A stretch of 64,000 nucleotides of DNA from Rhizobium sp. Q54 (lineage in GTDB: Bacteria > Pseudomonadota > Alphaproteobacteria > Micropepsales > Micropepsaceae). Every line of letters begins with the position of its first letter. Positions within the stretch are counted from its first letter, which is position 1. Positions 12,942 through 23,672 of this stretch are shown one piece after another. The stretch covers positions 62,001 to 126,000 of the forward strand of contig CAMCWK010000004.1 in assembly GCA_945882615.1 (NCBI GenBank), in the 5' to 3' direction. Under the pieces are notes generated by a model. That model did no database searches. It was not told the DNA's origin and worked only from the letters and a program-made list of their open reading frames with translations. Both the position numbers and the translations under genes were made by a program.

Positions 12942-13211
12942 ATGACGAATTTCCGCACGATGATGATCGCGGCCGCTGCGACGGCCATGATGGTGTCGCA
13001 TGTCCAGGCGGCCGAGGTTTCGCCTTTGCCGGCGGGCAAGCCCGCTGGCGTCAAGGAAGCCCAAGGCAGCCCCAACGTGCTGGTCGCGGTGGGCGTCGCC
13101 GCCGTCGTTGCCGGCGGCCTGGCCATCGCGCTGACATCGGACGATAGCGATGGCGGCTGCGGTGCGGCCTGCAATCCGCCGACCAGCACCACGACCGGCA
13201 CCACACCCTAA
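12942..13211 (+). CDS. Small exported, single-TM protein of unknown function (paralog of 7348..7632)
   Basis: Signal peptide MTNFRTMMIAAAATAMMVSHVQAAE; LPAGKPAGVKEAQ, hydrophobic helix, Thr/Pro tail; AGAGGGATGCC upstream. Confidence 0.75.
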   Translation: MTNFRTMMIAAAATAMMVSHVQAAEVSPLPAGKPAGVKEAQGSPNVLVAVGVAAVVAGGLAIALTSDDSDGGCGAACNPPTSTTTGTTP

Positions 13212-14221
13212 TTCGAAGGTTCCCCCTTCAGGCGCATCTGCTGCAGCAGCCACAGGCCGGCTGGCGGGCGGAAGTGGACCAGATCAACATAGCTGGCGCT
13301 GCGGCCATCCCGCAGCGCCTCTGTCGTCAAACTATTCGCATCCAAAAAATCGAACAGCGCGGCCCTGGACGGGCAGCGGGCGTTGTGGCGTGCCACCGCG
13401 TCCCGCACCGTCTGCTTGAAGGCCTCCAGTCCCTTCGCATCGCCTTCGCGATAGCGGGCCTGGATGGCCGCATGGTCGGGCGGGAAGAATAGAATCAGGC
13501 GCGCCTGGGCATTGCAGGCACTGGCCAGCAGGGTGGCAAACTCCCGCCTCGGCCCGGGGCCCATCGTCAGGGTGCGCGCCCTTCGATAGGTCAGGTCGCG
13601 CTGCATCACCGCTTCGCTCATATGGCTATAGGCGTTGAAGATGTCCGGACGGTCGGCGGCGCTCTCGCCATCCTTCAGGCGCGCCAGGGCATAGACGCTG
13701 AGCGCATTCATCCCCAAGGCGCCGCCGCTCAGAAAGCGGGTGGTGAACAGCCACAGCCCGCGGCGCGGCGTCGGCCCCCCTTCCGGCGTCACCGCCAGCC
13801 GCGTCTCATCGAAACTGGGCAGAGCTTCGCCGGGACCGCCATGGCCGGTGAAGGCATCCAGCGACACCACCACCTGTTTGACCGAAGGCTGGGCCAGCGC
13901 GTCCTGCGCAAAACGGCGGGCTTCATAGGGCGTCATGCTGGAGGCGCCATAGTTGAAGCTTTTCACGCCTAGCGCCGGATCGATCAGCACGGGATCGAAG
14001 CCGTCCCGCACCCGGCTGGAGCCGACGAACACCAGTTCGGGCCTGATCTGCGTCAGCCAGACGGGTTTGAGGGCGCGTTCAAAGCCGGACAGGGTCTGCA
14101 CGCTGGCGCCCGCGCGGTGGTGCAGGATGTATGCGCCCGCCGCCCAGTTGAATCCCATAAGCGCGGCGATGCCCAGCGCCACCGTACCCAGAAACCAGAA
14201 AGCGTAGCGGGTCTGTTTCAT
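13208..14221 (-). CDS. SGNH/AlgJ-like partner protein of the adjacent MBOAT acyltransferase
   Basis: N-terminal TM; LVFVGSSRVRDGFDP (block I-like) and YVDLVHFRPPAG (D..H block V-like); directly downstream of the MBOAT gene. Confidence 0.65.
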   Translation of the reverse strand: MKQTRYAFWFLGTVALGIAALMGFNWAAGAYILHHRAGASVQTLSGFERALKPVWLTQIRPELVFVGSSRVRDGFDPVLIDPALGVKSFNYGASSMTPYEARRFAQDALAQPSVKQVVVSLDAFTGHGGPGEALPSFDETRLAVTPEGGPTPRRGLWLFTTRFLSGGALGMNALSVYALARLKDGESAADRPDIFNAYSHMSEAVMQRDLTYRRARTLTMGPGPRREFATLLASACNAQARLILFFPPDHAAIQARYREGDAKGLEAFKQTVRDAVARHNARCPSRAALFDFLDANSLTTEALRDGRSASYVDLVHFRPPAGLWLLQQMRLKGEPSN

Positions 14222-15693
14222 CAGAACTGGAAATAGATGAAGGGTTTGAGATTGGACAGGGCCAGCACCGCGATGATGCAGAGCAGGCCATAGGCGAAGG
14301 CCTGCAGCCGTGTCGGCTGCCAGGCGAAACGCCGCGCCGGTTTGACCGGCTCCTTTTCATAGGGCGAAGGCAGGGCCGGATTGTGCCGCCACATGATCTC
14401 CATGCTGTTGGGCATGAACCAGACGATGATGAAAAGAAGCACCAGCGTGACCGCTGCCAGCGGTGAGAAGCTGACAACGGCGCTATCGCCCATGCCGATC
14501 AGCCCGCCCGCCACATTGCCGGCGCTGGTGAGGGTCTCGGCGCGGAACACGATCCAGGCGAGGCTGGTGGCCGAAAAGGTCAGCAGCACCGACAGAGCGT
14601 GCAGCGGCATGCGCAAAACCGGCGGCGGCGTCATGCCGTGGGTGAGATGGCGGAAGGCATGGTTGATGGTGAGGTACAGGCCATGCAGCCCGCCCCACAG
14701 CATGAAGGTCCAGTTGGCGCCGTGCCACAGCCCGCCCAGCAGCATGGTGATGAGGATGTTGAGATAGCGCCGCGCCCGGCTGCCGCGATTTCCCCCCAGC
14801 GGAATGTAGAGATAGTCGCGCAGGAAAGCCGACAGCGAGATGTGCCAGCGCCGCCAGAATTCGATGATGCTGGCTGCCTTGTAAGGTGACAGGAAATTCA
14901 CCGGCAGGCGGATACCCAGCATCACCGCCGAGCCCAGCGCCATGTCGGAATAGGCCGAGAAATCGAAATAGATCTGGAACGAGAAGAACAGCGTCCCCAG
15001 CCAGCTGTCGGTCAGGCCCAATGGTGTGCCGCGCCCCGCGGCATTGAAGATGGCGTCGGCAAAGGGCGCCAGATTGTCGGCGATCAGGGTTTTCTTGGCC
15101 AGCCCGATGGTGAAGAGGGTGATCCCGGCAGCCAAGTCGAGGGCGCGCGCCGAGCGCAGGGCGTGAAATTGCGGGATCAGATCGTTATGACGCACGATCG
15201 GCCCGGCGATCAGGTGCGGGAAATAGGCGACGAACAGCGCGTAATCCAGCAGCGAATAGCGGCGGGTCTTGCCGTTGTCGGCATCCACCAGATAGCTGAT
15301 CTGCTCGAAGGTGAAAAAGGAAATGGCCAGGGGCAGGAAGAATTCGGATATCGGCAGCCCGATATTCAACAGCTCGTTTGCGGTGCTGACGAACAAGGTT
15401 TGATATTTAAAGACAGCAATCAGGCCCAGATTGAAAATGAGCCCGCCGATCAGGAACAGCCGGCGGTCGGCATGGCGCGCGCGCCGCAGCTCGATCTCGC
15501 GCCCCAGCATGTAATTGATCAGGGTCGAGCCCATCAGCAGCAGCAGGAAGTCGGCCCGCCACCAGGCATAGAAGGCGTAGGAGGCCAGCAGCAGGAACAG
15601 CCGGCGCCCCGTCAGGCTGCGATTTTCCAGCAGCCAGTAGCCCAGCACGGCCGCGGCCAGGAAGATGAAATAAGGATAGGAATTAAAGGGCAT
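14221..15693 (-). CDS. MBOAT family O-acyltransferase (AlgI-like)
   Basis: MPFNSYPYFIFLAAAVLGYWLL, FFTFEQISYLVDADNGKTRR, GPIVRHNDLIPQF, EFWRRWHISLSAFLRDYLYIPLGGNRGS, GLWHGANWTFMLWGGLHG. Confidence 0.93.
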   Translation of the reverse strand: MPFNSYPYFIFLAAAVLGYWLLENRSLTGRRLFLLLASYAFYAWWRADFLLLLMGSTLINYMLGREIELRRARHADRRLFLIGGLIFNLGLIAVFKYQTLFVSTANELLNIGLPISEFFLPLAISFFTFEQISYLVDADNGKTRRYSLLDYALFVAYFPHLIAGPIVRHNDLIPQFHALRSARALDLAAGITLFTIGLAKKTLIADNLAPFADAIFNAAGRGTPLGLTDSWLGTLFFSFQIYFDFSAYSDMALGSAVMLGIRLPVNFLSPYKAASIIEFWRRWHISLSAFLRDYLYIPLGGNRGSRARRYLNILITMLLGGLWHGANWTFMLWGGLHGLYLTINHAFRHLTHGMTPPPVLRMPLHALSVLLTFSATSLAWIVFRAETLTSAGNVAGGLIGMGDSAVVSFSPLAAVTLVLLFIIVWFMPNSMEIMWRHNPALPSPYEKEPVKPARRFAWQPTRLQAFAYGLLCIIAVLALSNLKPFIYFQF

Positions 15694-15861
15694 GAACCCC
15701 CTCGCCAGCGCCGGACGCTTTATCGCCGGAATGGCGGCCAAAACGCTATTGGAACAAAGGGGGAACAGTGTTATTGATGGGCTGTCCACAGGCGACGACC
15801 GCCGTTTGATGGCGCAGGTCACCGCGCTTGTCTAACGTCGCGGCAAATAACGGAGACGAGC

Positions 15862-16308
15862 ATGGCGGGTAGTGTCAACAAGGTGATTTTGGTGGGCAAT
15901 CTGGGCAAGGACCCGGAAGTGCGTCGCATGACCTCGGGCGAGCCGGTGGTCAATCTGTCGGTCGCCACATCGGAGACCTGGAAGGACAAAAGCAGCGGCG
16001 AGCGCAAGGAAAAGACCGAGTGGCACCGCGTCGTGATCTTCAACGAGAATTTGGCCAAGGTCGCCGAACAGTATCTGAAAAAGGGCGCCAAGGTTTATCT
16101 GGAAGGCGCGCTGCAGACCCGCAAATGGACCGACAAGGACGGCGCCGAAAAATATTCCACGGAAATCGTGCTGAACCGTTTCAATGGCACGATGGTGATG
16201 CTGGACGGCCGCAGTGGCGGCGGCGGTGGCGGTGACGGCGGACGCGGCACCAATGAGACGCCGGCCAACTTCCAGCGCGACGAGATGGATGACGAGATTC
16301 CCTTCTAG
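15862..16308 (+). CDS. ssb: Single-stranded DNA-binding protein
   Basis: [38 protein letters not shown], acidic C-terminus DEMDDEIPF. Confidence 0.97.
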   Translation: MAGSVNKVILVGNLGKDPEVRRMTSGEPVVNLSVATSETWKDKSSGERKEKTEWHRVVIFNENLAKVAEQYLKKGAKVYLEGALQTRKWTDKDGAEKYSTEIVLNRFNGTMVMLDGRSGGGGGGDGGRGTNETPANFQRDEMDDEIPF

Positions 16309-16915
16309 GATCGCGTTTCTTCCGTTTCTTGTGATGCTTGCCGGCTGCGCCTCGTCGGGCGCGCCGGTCGCGCGCATCGCGGAGCCGCGAATCGCCCAGG
16401 CCTATCTGCCGCTGCAGGCCCGTATCCATCTGGGCATCGATACCGTCGATGGGGCAGCGGTGGTGATCGCGCCCGGCATTGCCGTCACCAACGCGCACAA
16501 TGCCAATCTGGTGGATCCCAAGAGCATTATCGGCCGGCGGCGCGATTACGACCTGATGTTCTTTCGCACCATGCGCGGCACGCCGCCTGACACCGCGCCG
16601 GTCGCAGTCGGCGGCGCTGTGATCGCCTATGGCCAGGGCGGGGGTGGCGGCCTGCGCATCGCCCGCGGCGTGGTGCAGCAGATTGTGCGCTGTCAGGCCT
16701 GCACGACCCCCAACTATTTCATTTTTTCCAATGATCGTCGGCGCGACGACAATGCCGGACCCGGCTTCTCCGGCGGGCCCGTGCTGGATACCTCCGGACG
16801 GCTGGTCGGTATCACCTTTGGCTACAAGGATTCGGGCCGGCAGAGGCTGATTTACGCCTATGACATGGAGCGGGTCCGGGCCGAGCTTTCCGCCCTGCAA
16901 AAACCGGCAAATTAG
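16289..16915 (+). CDS. Trypsin-like serine protease, putative lipoprotein
   Basis: LAGC lipobox after short signal; TNAHN (His), DLMFF (Asp), [21 protein letters not shown] (Ser); overlaps ssb end by about 20 nt. Confidence 0.72.
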   Translation: MTRFPSRIAFLPFLVMLAGCASSGAPVARIAEPRIAQAYLPLQARIHLGIDTVDGAAVVIAPGIAVTNAHNANLVDPKSIIGRRRDYDLMFFRTMRGTPPDTAPVAVGGAVIAYGQGGGGGLRIARGVVQQIVRCQACTTPNYFIFSNDRRRDDNAGPGFSGGPVLDTSGRLVGITFGYKDSGRQRLIYAYDMERVRAELSALQKPAN

Positions 16916-17027
16916 GCTGTAAAATCAGCAAGTTGTTTGGGGTTAAATTGCTGGTTTCCCGTATCTCAAAATGCTAGGAATCACCCCTGTTTTTCGCGCA
17001 GCTTTCGTCTGCGCCTGAGGACGCATT

Positions 17028-19748
17028 TTGAGCGACAATTCCGAGACCAAATCGCCTCCCGACAGCGGCAATCCCATCGCCACCATCACGGTCGAAGACG
17101 AGCTGAAGCGCTCCTATCTCGATTATGCGATGAGCGTCATCGTCCAGCGCGCGCTGCCCGATGCCCGTGACGGTCTCAAGCCCGTGCATCGCCGCATTCT
17201 CTTTTCGATGCATGAGAATGGCTATGACTGGAACAAGGCCTATCGCAAATCGGCCCGCGTGGTCGGTGACGTCATCGGCAAATACCATCCCCATGGCGAC
17301 CAGTCGATTTACGATGCGCTGGTGCGCATGGCGCAGGATTTTTCCATGCGCGCCCCGCTCATTGACGGGCAGGGCAATTTCGGTTCGGTGGACGGCGATC
17401 CGCCGGCCGCCATGCGTTACACCGAAGTGCGCCGGGCCAAGATCGCCCACGCCCTGACCGAGGATATCGACAAGGAAACCGTCGAGTTCCGTGACAATTA
17501 TGACGGCACCGAGCGCGAGCCGGCGGTTCTGCCGTCGCGCTTCCCCAATCTGCTGGTCAATGGCTCTTCGGGTATCGCGGTCGGTATGGCGACCAACATC
17601 CCGCCCCACAATCTGGGCGAGGTGGTTGACGCTTGCCTGGCCTATATCAATGACCCATCCATCAACCTGGAAGCCCTGACCGAAATCGTGCCGGGCCCCG
17701 ATTTTCCCACCGGCGCGCTTCTGATCGGCAAGCAGAATGCCCGTGCTGCGCTGGCGCGGGGTCGCGGTTCGATCCTGATGCGGGCGCGCTGCGCCATCGA
17801 GGAAATCCGCAAGGACCGCGAAGCCATCATCGTCACCGAATTGCCCTATCAGGTGAACAAGGCGGTCCTGACCGAGCGGATTGCCGAACTGGTGCGCGAC
17901 AAGCGCGTCGAGGGCATTTCGGACATTCGCGACGAAAGCGACCGCTCCGGCATGCGGCTGGTGATCGAGCTCAAGCGCGACGCCTCCAGCGAAGTGGTGC
18001 TGAACCAGCTTTATCGCTTCTCGAACCTGCAGCAGAGCTTCGGCGTCAACATGCTGGCGCTCAATGACGGCCGTCCGGTTCAGATGAACCTGAAAGAGCT
18101 GCTGGTTGCCTTTGTCGCGTTCCGCGAGGAAGTCGTCACCCGCCGCACCAAGTTCGATCTGTCCAAGGCGCGTGACCGCGGCCATATTTTGGTCGGCCTG
18201 GCTGTGGCCGTCGCCAATATCGACGACGTCATCAAACTGATCCGGGGCGCGGCCGATGCATCCGCCGCGCGCGTCCAATTGATGGCCCGCGCCTGGCCCG
18301 CCAAGGATGTCGGCCCGCTGGTGGCGTTGATCGCCGACCCCCGCCACAAGGTGGAAGAGGGCAACACTATTCGCCTGTCGGAAGAACAGGCCAAGGCGAT
18401 CCTGGACCTGCGCCTGCAGCGCCTGACCGCGCTGGGCCGCGATGAAATCAACGACGAGGCCCAGAAGCTGGGCCTGGCGATTGCCGATTATCTCGACATC
18501 CTGTCTTCGCGCGAGCGGGTGCTGACCATCATTCGCGACGAACTGTCCGCCATCCGCGACGAGTTCGCCACCCCGCGCAAGACCGAACTGATCGACGCCG
18601 AAATCGAGATGGAAGACGAGGCGCTGATCGAGCGCGAGGACGTCGCCGTCACCGTCACCCATGCCGGTTACATCAAGCGCACACCGCTGGCCGAGTACCG
18701 GGTGCAGGGCCGCGGCGGCAAGGGCCGCTCCGGCATGGCGACGCGTGACGAGGATTTCGTCACCAGCCTGTTCGTCGCCTCTACCCACGCATGGCTGCTG
18801 TTCTTCTCGTCCACCGGCATGGCCTACAAGCTCAAGGTCTGGCGGCTTCCCGAAGCGCGCATCGCCGGCAAGGGCAAGGCGATGGTCAATCTGCTGCCGC
18901 TGGCGCAAGGCGAGCGCATCACCACCATCCTGCCCCTGCCCGAAAACGAAGCGGAATGGGAAAAGCTCAATGTCGTTTTCGCCACCAAGTCCGGCGATGT
19001 GCGGCGTAATCAGCTGTCCGATTTCGCCCAGGTAAACAAGAACGGCAAGATCGCCATGAAGCTGGAGCCGGGCGACGGCATTATCGGCGTGGACACCTGT
19101 ACCGATGCCGACGACTTCCTCCTCACCACCCGCGGCGGCAAGGCCATCCGTTTCCCCGTCGGCGATGTGCGGGTCTTCAAGGGCCGCGACTCCACCGGCG
19201 TGCGCGGCATCAAGTTGGCGCCTGGCGACGAGGTGGTCAGCCTGTCGCTGCTCTATCATTCCGACGCGACCTCGGCGGAAGCCCGTGCCTATCTGAAACA
19301 GGCCAGCGCCGTGCGCCGGGCCGAAAGCGGCGAGGCCGAAGCCCCGGTCGAAATCGAGGACGATGCCGAGGACGGCGTCGAGGAAGCCACGCTGACGTCG
19401 GAGCGCTATGCGGCGCTGGGCGCGCGCGAGCAGTTCGTGCTGACCCTGTCCCAGACCGGCTTTGGCAAGCGCAGTTCGTCTTACGAATACCGCGTCACCG
19501 GGCGCGGCGGTTCGGGCATTGTCGCCATCGGCATGGGCAAGAAGAACAGCGCCGTGATTGCGTCCTTCCCGGTCGAGGAATCCGACGATTTGATGATGAT
19601 TTCCGATGGCGGCCAGACCATCCGCGTCGCTGTCTCCGGCATCTCGATCCAGGGCCGCGCTGCCCAGGGCGTCACCGTGTTCCGGGTGGACGAGGGTGAG
19701 CGCGTCGTGTCGGTGGAGCGTATCGCCGATGTCGGCGGCGAAGAATGA
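17028..19748 (+). CDS. gyrA: DNA gyrase subunit A
   Basis: [67 protein letters not shown]-terminal beta-pinwheel repeats; TTG start. Confidence 0.97.
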   Translation: MSDNSETKSPPDSGNPIATITVEDELKRSYLDYAMSVIVQRALPDARDGLKPVHRRILFSMHENGYDWNKAYRKSARVVGDVIGKYHPHGDQSIYDALVRMAQDFSMRAPLIDGQGNFGSVDGDPPAAMRYTEVRRAKIAHALTEDIDKETVEFRDNYDGTEREPAVLPSRFPNLLVNGSSGIAVGMATNIPPHNLGEVVDACLAYINDPSINLEALTEIVPGPDFPTGALLIGKQNARAALARGRGSILMRARCAIEEIRKDREAIIVTELPYQVNKAVLTERIAELVRDKRVEGISDIRDESDRSGMRLVIELKRDASSEVVLNQLYRFSNLQQSFGVNMLALNDGRPVQMNLKELLVAFVAFREEVVTRRTKFDLSKARDRGHILVGLAVAVANIDDVIKLIRGAADASAARVQLMARAWPAKDVGPLVALIADPRHKVEEGNTIRLSEEQAKAILDLRLQRLTALGRDEINDEAQKLGLAIADYLDILSSRERVLTIIRDELSAIRDEFATPRKTELIDAEIEMEDEALIEREDVAVTVTHAGYIKRTPLAEYRVQGRGGKGRSGMATRDEDFVTSLFVASTHAWLLFFSSTGMAYKLKVWRLPEARIAGKGKAMVNLLPLAQGERITTILPLPENEAEWEKLNVVFATKSGDVRRNQLSDFAQVNKNGKIAMKLEPGDGIIGVDTCTDADDFLLTTRGGKAIRFPVGDVRVFKGRDSTGVRGIKLAPGDEVVSLSLLYHSDATSAEARAYLKQASAVRRAESGEAEAPVEIEDDAEDGVEEATLTSERYAALGAREQFVLTLSQTGFGKRSSSYEYRVTGRGGSGIVAIGMGKKNSAVIASFPVEESDDLMMISDGGQTIRVAVSGISIQGRAAQGVTVFRVDEGERVVSVERIADVGGEE

Positions 19749-20272
19749 CCGCCCCGTCTTCCGAAAGTAAGCAGCTCACCGGCCTTTATCCCGGCACCTT
19801 CGATCCGGTGACCCTGGGCCATCTCGATATCGTCAAGCGCGCCGTCAAGCTGGTCGATCACCTGGTGATCGGCGTGGCGACCAATGCCTCAAAGTCTCCG
19901 ATTTTCACCCTGGAGGAACGGGTGGCGATGGTGCGGTCGGAGGCCGAAAGGCTGGCGGCCGGTCATGCCACCATCGACGTCGTTCCCTTCGATACCCTGC
20001 TGGTGAAATTCGCCGCCCAGGTGGGTGCGTCGGTGATTATCCGCGGCCTTCGGGCGGTGTCGGACTTTGAATATGAATTCCAGATGGTGGCGATGAACCA
20101 GCGCCTCAACACCGAGATTGAAACCGTGTTCCTGATGGCCGATCCGCGCCATCAGGCGATATCGTCGCGGCTGGTGAAGGAAATCGCCCTGCTGGACGGA
20201 GACATCACCCCCTTCACCACCAAGGCTGTCGCCGAGGCTCTCGTTAAACGCTGCAAGGAAATGCACAAATGA
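19745..20272 (+). CDS. coaD: Phosphopantetheine adenylyltransferase
   Basis: [44 protein letters not shown]. Confidence 0.97.
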   Translation: MTAPSSESKQLTGLYPGTFDPVTLGHLDIVKRAVKLVDHLVIGVATNASKSPIFTLEERVAMVRSEAERLAAGHATIDVVPFDTLLVKFAAQVGASVIIRGLRAVSDFEYEFQMVAMNQRLNTEIETVFLMADPRHQAISSRLVKEIALLDGDITPFTTKAVAEALVKRCKEMHK

Positions 20273-20742
20273 CCGACTATCTGGTTCTGGACCTCAAGGA
20301 CGGCCCGGTAAAGATCAAGCTGCGTGCCGATCTGGCCCCCAAGCATGTCGAGCGCGTGAAAACGCTGACCGGCCAGGGATTCTATGACGGCGTGGTGTTT
20401 CACCGCGTGATCCCCGGCTTCATGGCGCAGAGCGGCGACCCCACCGGCACCGGCAGCGGCGGTTCGGACCTGCCCAACCTGAAGGCCGAATTTTCCGACG
20501 AGAAGCATGGCCGCGGCACCGTGTCGGCGGCGCGTACCGCCAATCCCGACAGCGCCAACAGTCAGTTCTATATCTGCTTCGACGATGCCCCTTGGCTGGA
20601 CCGTCAGTATTCGGTCTGGGGCCAGGTGGTCGAAGGCATGGAGAATGTCGACAAGATCAAGAAGGGCGGCGAGCATAACAACGGCGCCATCAGCGGCGAA
20701 CCCGACAAGATTCTGAAAGCGCGGATCGAATCCGAAGCGTGA
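20269..20742 (+). CDS. Cyclophilin-type peptidyl-prolyl cis-trans isomerase
   Basis: FYDGVVFHRVIPGFMAQSGDPTGTGSGG, NSQFYICFDDAPWLDRQYSVWGQV. Confidence 0.94.
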   Translation: MTDYLVLDLKDGPVKIKLRADLAPKHVERVKTLTGQGFYDGVVFHRVIPGFMAQSGDPTGTGSGGSDLPNLKAEFSDEKHGRGTVSAARTANPDSANSQFYICFDDAPWLDRQYSVWGQVVEGMENVDKIKKGGEHNNGAISGEPDKILKARIESEA

Positions 20743-20755
20743 AGGTTTAGTCCGG

Positions 20756-22033
20756 ATGCGCAAATCACCATTGAACATTTCCATCGAACTGGCCATGTCC
20801 GGAGCGGGCGCGCCGTCGCCCACCCGCTATGCCAAGGCGCTGGGCGGCACCGTGGCGGCGTTGGACTGGCTGCGCCAGCAACATAAGGGCAAAACGCTTG
20901 AGTTGCTGGGTATTCCGGCCCGCACCGATGATGTGAGAACAGCCTCCCGTCAGGCGGCGGCGCTGAAGGGCTTCGCCACCGTCGCGGTGCTGGGCATCGG
21001 CGGCTCCAGCCTGGGCGGCCAGGCGCTGACGCCCTTGCGCAAGGCGGCCAAGACGTTCGTCGAATTCCACGACAATCCCGATCCCTTCAGCTGGGCCAAG
21101 GCGCTGAAGCGCTTCGATCTGAAGAAGACGCATTTTGTCGCCATCTCCAAATCGGGCGGTACCGCCGAAACCCTGATGCAGGTGCTGACGGCGGCCGAGG
21201 CGCTGGAGAAAGCGGGCGTCAAGGCGCTCAAGAAGCATTTCACAATCATCACCGAACCGCACCAGAGCGCGCTGGCCGATTTCGCGCAATCCATCGGCGC
21301 TGTACGGCTGGATCATCCCCTGGGCGTGGGCGGACGGTACTCCGTTCTGACCATGGTAGGGCTGTTGCCGGCGCTGCTGATGGGCCTGGACGTGAAACAG
21401 TTGCGTGCAGGCGCCCAAACGGTGCTGGACGAGGTGCTGAATGCGAAATCGCCAGACGAGGCATCTCCTGCTATGGGTGCGGCGCTGCATCAGGCGCTGA
21501 GCGAGGAGGGCAAGCTCGCCACCACCGTGCTGTGGCCTTACGCCGACGATCTGGCGGTGTTCGGCGGCTGGTGGCGACAGCTCTGGGCGGAAAGCCTGGG
21601 CAAGGACGGCAAGGGTTCGACGCCCGTCTCGGTGCTGGGCCCGGTGGATCAGCACAGTCAGCTGCAAATGTTCCGCGACGGACCCGCCACAGCCCTCTTC
21701 ACTCTGGTGACGGTTGATACCAAAGGCAAAGGCCCCGCCGCGCCGCGCGCCCGCGCCAACGCGCTGGGCCTCAAATATCTCGCCGGCAAGAAGCTGGGTG
21801 ATCTGGTGGACGCTGAAGCCCGCGCCACGGCCCGGACCCTGTTCAAGAATGGCCGGCCGGTGCGCCAGATACATCTATCCAAAGTGGATGAATTCCACAT
21901 CGGCGCGCTGATGATGCACTTCATGCTGGAAACCATCATCATGGGACGGCTTATGGGGGTGGATCCATTTGACCAGCCAGGCGTGGAAGAGGGCAAGATT
22001 TTGGCGCGGGAATATCTCGCCCGCCAGGATTAA
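20756..22033 (+). CDS. pgi: Glucose-6-phosphate isomerase (short bacterial form)
   Basis: LGIGGSSLGGQAL, VAISKSGGTAETL, GVGGRYSVLTMVGLLPA. Confidence 0.9.
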   Translation: MRKSPLNISIELAMSGAGAPSPTRYAKALGGTVAALDWLRQQHKGKTLELLGIPARTDDVRTASRQAAALKGFATVAVLGIGGSSLGGQALTPLRKAAKTFVEFHDNPDPFSWAKALKRFDLKKTHFVAISKSGGTAETLMQVLTAAEALEKAGVKALKKHFTIITEPHQSALADFAQSIGAVRLDHPLGVGGRYSVLTMVGLLPALLMGLDVKQLRAGAQTVLDEVLNAKSPDEASPAMGAALHQALSEEGKLATTVLWPYADDLAVFGGWWRQLWAESLGKDGKGSTPVSVLGPVDQHSQLQMFRDGPATALFTLVTVDTKGKGPAAPRARANALGLKYLAGKKLGDLVDAEARATARTLFKNGRPVRQIHLSKVDEFHIGALMMHFMLETIIMGRLMGVDPFDQPGVEEGKILAREYLARQD

Positions 22034-22068
22034 CTCGCTGTTTTAGAATAAGAAACACCTGTCATGCC

Positions 22069-22094
22069 GGCCGCCTTGTCTTGGCGGTTTGTTT
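22069..22094 (+). terminator. Weak terminator-like hairpin downstream of pgi
   Basis: CCGCC-TTGTCTT-GGCGG followed by TTTGTTT. Confidence 0.35.
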
Positions 22095-22129
22095 GACGCA
22101 ATTTCCACTGCGTTCACGGACCCAAGCCT

Positions 22130-23578
22130 ATGCCTCAAAGCGACATCATCACGCCTGTCATCCTGTCGGGTGGCTCGGGCTCCCGGCTGTGGCCGCTGTC
22201 GCGCAAGGCGCTCCCCAAGCAGTTCCTGTCGCTGGCCGGCACCGGCTCCATGATTCAGGAAACGGCGCTGCGCGCCCAGGGCGATGGTTTCGCAGCCCCG
22301 ATCATAATCTCCAACCAGGACCATCGTTTTTTGATCGCCGAGCAGCTGCGCGCCGCCGGCGTCAAGGGCGCGAGGATCGTGTTGGAGCCGGCCGGGCGCA
22401 ACACCGCGCCGGCCGTGACCATCGCGGCGCTGCAGATCGTGCAGGAAAATCCGGACGGATTGATGCTGATCATGCCGTCCGATCATGTGGTGCTGGATAT
22501 CGGCGCCTTCCGCGAAGGCGTCGCGGTGGCGCGCGCGGCGGCGGCGCAGGGCGCGCTGGTGACCTTCGGCATCCGGCCCACCGGCCCTGAAACCGGTTAT
22601 GGCTATATCAAAAGTGCGGCCGCACTGACGGGGGCGCCCGGTGCCCTTGCCGTCGAACGCTTTGTGGAAAAGCCCGACCTGGCCACAGCGCAATCCTATC
22701 TCGATGCTGGTGGCTATTACTGGAACAGCGGCATGTTCCTGTTCCAGGCCAGGAGCTTTCTGGCGGAGATGGAACGGCTGCAGCCGCGCATGCTGGCCTG
22801 CTGCCGCGATGCGCTGGCGCATGGCCATCACGATCTGGATTTCATTCGTCTGGGCGAGCCCGCCTTCCTCGCCTGTCCGGCCGATTCCATCGACTATGCG
22901 GTGATGGAAAAGTGCGCCAATGCGGCGGTGGTGCCGGTGGAGATGGGCTGGAGCGATGTCGGCTCCTGGCATTCGCTGTGGGACATCGCCGAACGCGGCC
23001 CCGACGGCAACGCCATTCAGGGTGACGTGCTGACCGAAAATGTACGCAATTCCTATATCCGCAGCGAAGGCCCGCTGGTGGCGGCGCTGGGGGTGGAAAA
23101 TCTGGTGGTGGTCGCCACCAAGGACGCGCTGCTGGTCAGCCACCGCGACGCCTGTCAGGACGTCAAGAAGATCGTCGAGCTGCTGGAAAGCCGGGGGCGC
23201 GACCAGCATATCCATCATGCGGTGGTGCACCGGCCCTGGGGCACCTATGAAGGCATCGATTCCGGGCCGCGCTTCCAGGTCAAGCGCATCGTGGTCAATC
23301 CGGGCGCCAAGCTGTCCTTGCAGATGCATCATCACCGTGCCGAACACTGGATCGTGGTGCAGGGCACGGCACTGGTTACCTGTGATGAGCGGCAGTTTGA
23401 ACTCCACAGCAATGAGTCCACTTACATTCCGCTGGGCGCCAAGCACCGGCTGGAAAACCGGGGCAGCGAACCCCTGCATCTGATTGAGGTGCAGTCGGGC
23501 GCCTATCTGGGCGAAGACGATATCGTGCGCTTCGAGGACACCTATGGCCGCGTTCCGGCCCCGACCAAGCCGGCCTGA
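22130..23578 (+). CDS. manC: Mannose-1-phosphate guanylyltransferase / mannose-6-phosphate isomerase
   Basis: PVILSGGSGSRLWPLSRKALPKQFL, FVEKPDLATAQSYL, C-terminal cupin RPWGTYEGIDSGPRFQVKRIVVNPGAKLSLQMHHHRAEHWIVV. Confidence 0.95.
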   Translation: MPQSDIITPVILSGGSGSRLWPLSRKALPKQFLSLAGTGSMIQETALRAQGDGFAAPIIISNQDHRFLIAEQLRAAGVKGARIVLEPAGRNTAPAVTIAALQIVQENPDGLMLIMPSDHVVLDIGAFREGVAVARAAAAQGALVTFGIRPTGPETGYGYIKSAAALTGAPGALAVERFVEKPDLATAQSYLDAGGYYWNSGMFLFQARSFLAEMERLQPRMLACCRDALAHGHHDLDFIRLGEPAFLACPADSIDYAVMEKCANAAVVPVEMGWSDVGSWHSLWDIAERGPDGNAIQGDVLTENVRNSYIRSEGPLVAALGVENLVVVATKDALLVSHRDACQDVKKIVELLESRGRDQHIHHAVVHRPWGTYEGIDSGPRFQVKRIVVNPGAKLSLQMHHHRAEHWIVVQGTALVTCDERQFELHSNESTYIPLGAKHRLENRGSEPLHLIEVQSGAYLGEDDIVRFEDTYGRVPAPTKPA

Positions 23579-23672
23579 AGGTTCATACGAGGATTTATTC
23601 TGCAATATTTCGTGTGTCGGAAGCGCCTCTGCCCCAGCCTAAAACACGGGGATTCCCAACATTGGTAATGTC

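Noticed and set aside
16974-19259. 761-aa ORF antisense to gyrA
   Set aside because: Same reasoning: mirrors gyrA codon structure, no domain signature.
22043-23605. 520-aa ORF antisense to manC
   Set aside because: Antisense artefact of a high-GC coding region.
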